Positions 63,255 to 64,000 of a stretch of DNA of 64,000 bases are shown here, in pieces. Location of the stretch: positions 1 through 64,000 of the forward strand of contig JAIRNC010000025.1 in assembly GCA_031258255.1 (NCBI GenBank). Reading direction: 5' to 3'. This stretch comes from Synergistaceae bacterium (GTDB taxonomy: Bacteria; Synergistota; Synergistia; Synergistales; Synergistaceae). Numbering within the stretch: the stretch's first letter is position 1; each line of letters starts with the position of its first letter. Position numbers and translations under genes: made by a program. Below the pieces are notes generated by a model. The model worked only from the letters and a program-made list of their open reading frames with translations, was not told the DNA's origin and did not search any database.

Positions 63255-64000
63255 ATGAGTACGACTCTAGCGCAAAAACAGGCGGAGCTGGGGAGCGCTC
63301 CGGTCATGCGGCTCCTCCTACGGATGGCGCTCCCGTCCATGGGGATGATGTTCCTGAATACGCTCGTATTCCTCGTGGACTCCATCTTCGTCTCCTGGCT
63401 CGGCGAGGAGCAGATCGCCTCGATGTCGCTGTCCCTTCCGATAGCGATAACATATTTCGCGTTGATGGAGGGCGTGGTCGGCGGGACAACGGCGCTCGTG
63501 GGGCAGAACCTCGGCAGGGGCAACCAGAGGCTCGCGCACATGATAGCGGTCTCCGGCCTCACCTTGGCTTACGCGCTCTGCTGCATTACGCTGCCTCTGC
63601 TGATGCGCGGGACCTCCGTCTTTATATTCGAGCGCCTGGGGGCCTCCGGCACGGCCGTCATAGAGCACGCGTATAGGTACAACTTCTGGTGGCCGGTCAT
63701 GGCGCCGTTCATAGCCTACACGTTCATATCGAACAGCGTATTCCGCTGTCAGGGTGACACCGTGACGCCCTTGATCTCAATGACGATAGCCAACGCCGTC
63801 AACATCGCCCTCGACCCGATATTCATCTTCCCGATGGGCTGGGGCATAGAGGGCGCGGCGGTGGCGACGCTTTTGGGCAGGATGGCGGCTTCCGTCTATC
63901 TGTACTTTAAGATGAGGCGCGCGGGGGGTATTTTCATCCCAGTCATCCCGAACGCGAGGCGGGCTTTTTTGAAGCACTGGCGCAGCATCGCGTACATCGG
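63255..64000 (+). CDS. MATE family efflux transporter, 3' truncated by the window
   Basis: First 248 residues from ATG 63255; the frame is open to the window end. Several membrane segments are visible, with LVFLVDSIFVSWLGEEQIAS near residue 38, GGTTALVGQNLGRGN near 77 and NSVFRCQGDTVTPL near 163. NIALDPIFIFPMGWGIEGAA near 186 is the diagnostic internal motif of MATE proteins. These export cationic drugs or metabolites by Na+ or H+ antiport. The substrate is unknown. Confidence 0.9.
   Translation, partial: MSTTLAQKQAELGSAPVMRLLLRMALPSMGMMFLNTLVFLVDSIFVSWLGEEQIASMSLSLPIAITYFALMEGVVGGTTALVGQNLGRGNQRLAHMIAVSGLTLAYALCCITLPLLMRGTSVFIFERLGASGTAVIEHAYRYNFWWPVMAPFIAYTFISNSVFRCQGDTVTPLISMTIANAVNIALDPIFIFPMGWGIEGAAVATLLGRMAASVYLYFKMRRAGGIFIPVIPNARRAFLKHWRSIAYI

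Overview
The window is a GC-rich, gene-dense stretch of a diderm anaerobe's chromosome, most probably a member of Synergistota (Synergistetes). Two things point there. The surface protein at 31471-33537 ends in a Gly-rich/Cys/hydrophobic/Arg-Lys tail of the Synerg-CTERM type. A lipid A-type acyltransferase (41833-42678) and an LPS-style outer envelope go with fermentative and gluconeogenic enzymes. TTG and GTG starts and 4-bp stop/start overlaps are common.

Layout. 1-2795: the 3' part of a large secreted protein (permuted papain-like fold, Ig/carboxypeptidase-regulatory-like domain, GLUG repeats) with a late frameshift. 2916-6653: a microcompartment satellite locus: divergent Fe-alcohol dehydrogenase (PduQ-like), PduS-like flavo/Fe-S protein, PduT-like shell trimer and an unknown acidic protein. 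6664-11228: pirin, CCA-adding enzyme, PHP hydrolase, GTP-type PEP carboxykinase. 11229-12160: a REP-associated tyrosine transposase (RAYT) with an array of REP palindromes upstream of it and a REP pair inside it. 12189-19906 (all minus): RecD2, phosphofructokinase with pyrophosphate-type residues, a hybrid histidine kinase and an HD-GYP response regulator. 20378-24384: QueT transporter, a GrpE-like/LysM protein pair, DUF3842 and an HD hydrolase. 24449-30446: two tandem aconitase-superfamily (LeuCD-type) pairs, a PNPOx-like protein, an NADP-type isocitrate dehydrogenase and a DJ-1/PfpI protein. 30625-33537: secreted cyclophilin and the Synerg-CTERM surface protein. 33855-42678: RemB-like protein, GyrB, HD protein, NarL/NarX-type two-component pair, anchored protein, TyrRS, acyltransferase. 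42711-51523: tautomerase, prepilin peptidase, CheC, MnmG, DciA-like protein, and a gyrA-psd-pssA operon. 51608-52069: Lrp/AsnC regulator.

53034-62171 is one long co-directional glycerol cluster: GlpF, DhaK, DhaL, DhaM, GlpK, GlpA with a BFD-like C-terminus, a GlpB-like flavoprotein (frameshifted here) and DUF1667. It runs directly into a PduU/EutS-type shell protein and EutJ. The PduQ/S/T-like set at 2916-6114 and the PduU/EutJ-like set at 60919-62171 look like separated parts of one pdu/eut-type microcompartment. Hexameric BMC-H proteins, pentameric BMC-P proteins and signature enzymes are absent from the window. The window closes with a peroxiredoxin preceded by a near-perfect PerR-type box, a strong terminator and a truncated MATE transporter.

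The most unusual structure is the RAYT/REP region. The repeats upstream of the transposase are chimeras of REP palindromes and short pieces of the transposase gene itself, and the gene carries the matching REP pair in frame. No tRNA, rRNA or CRISPR array was recognised.
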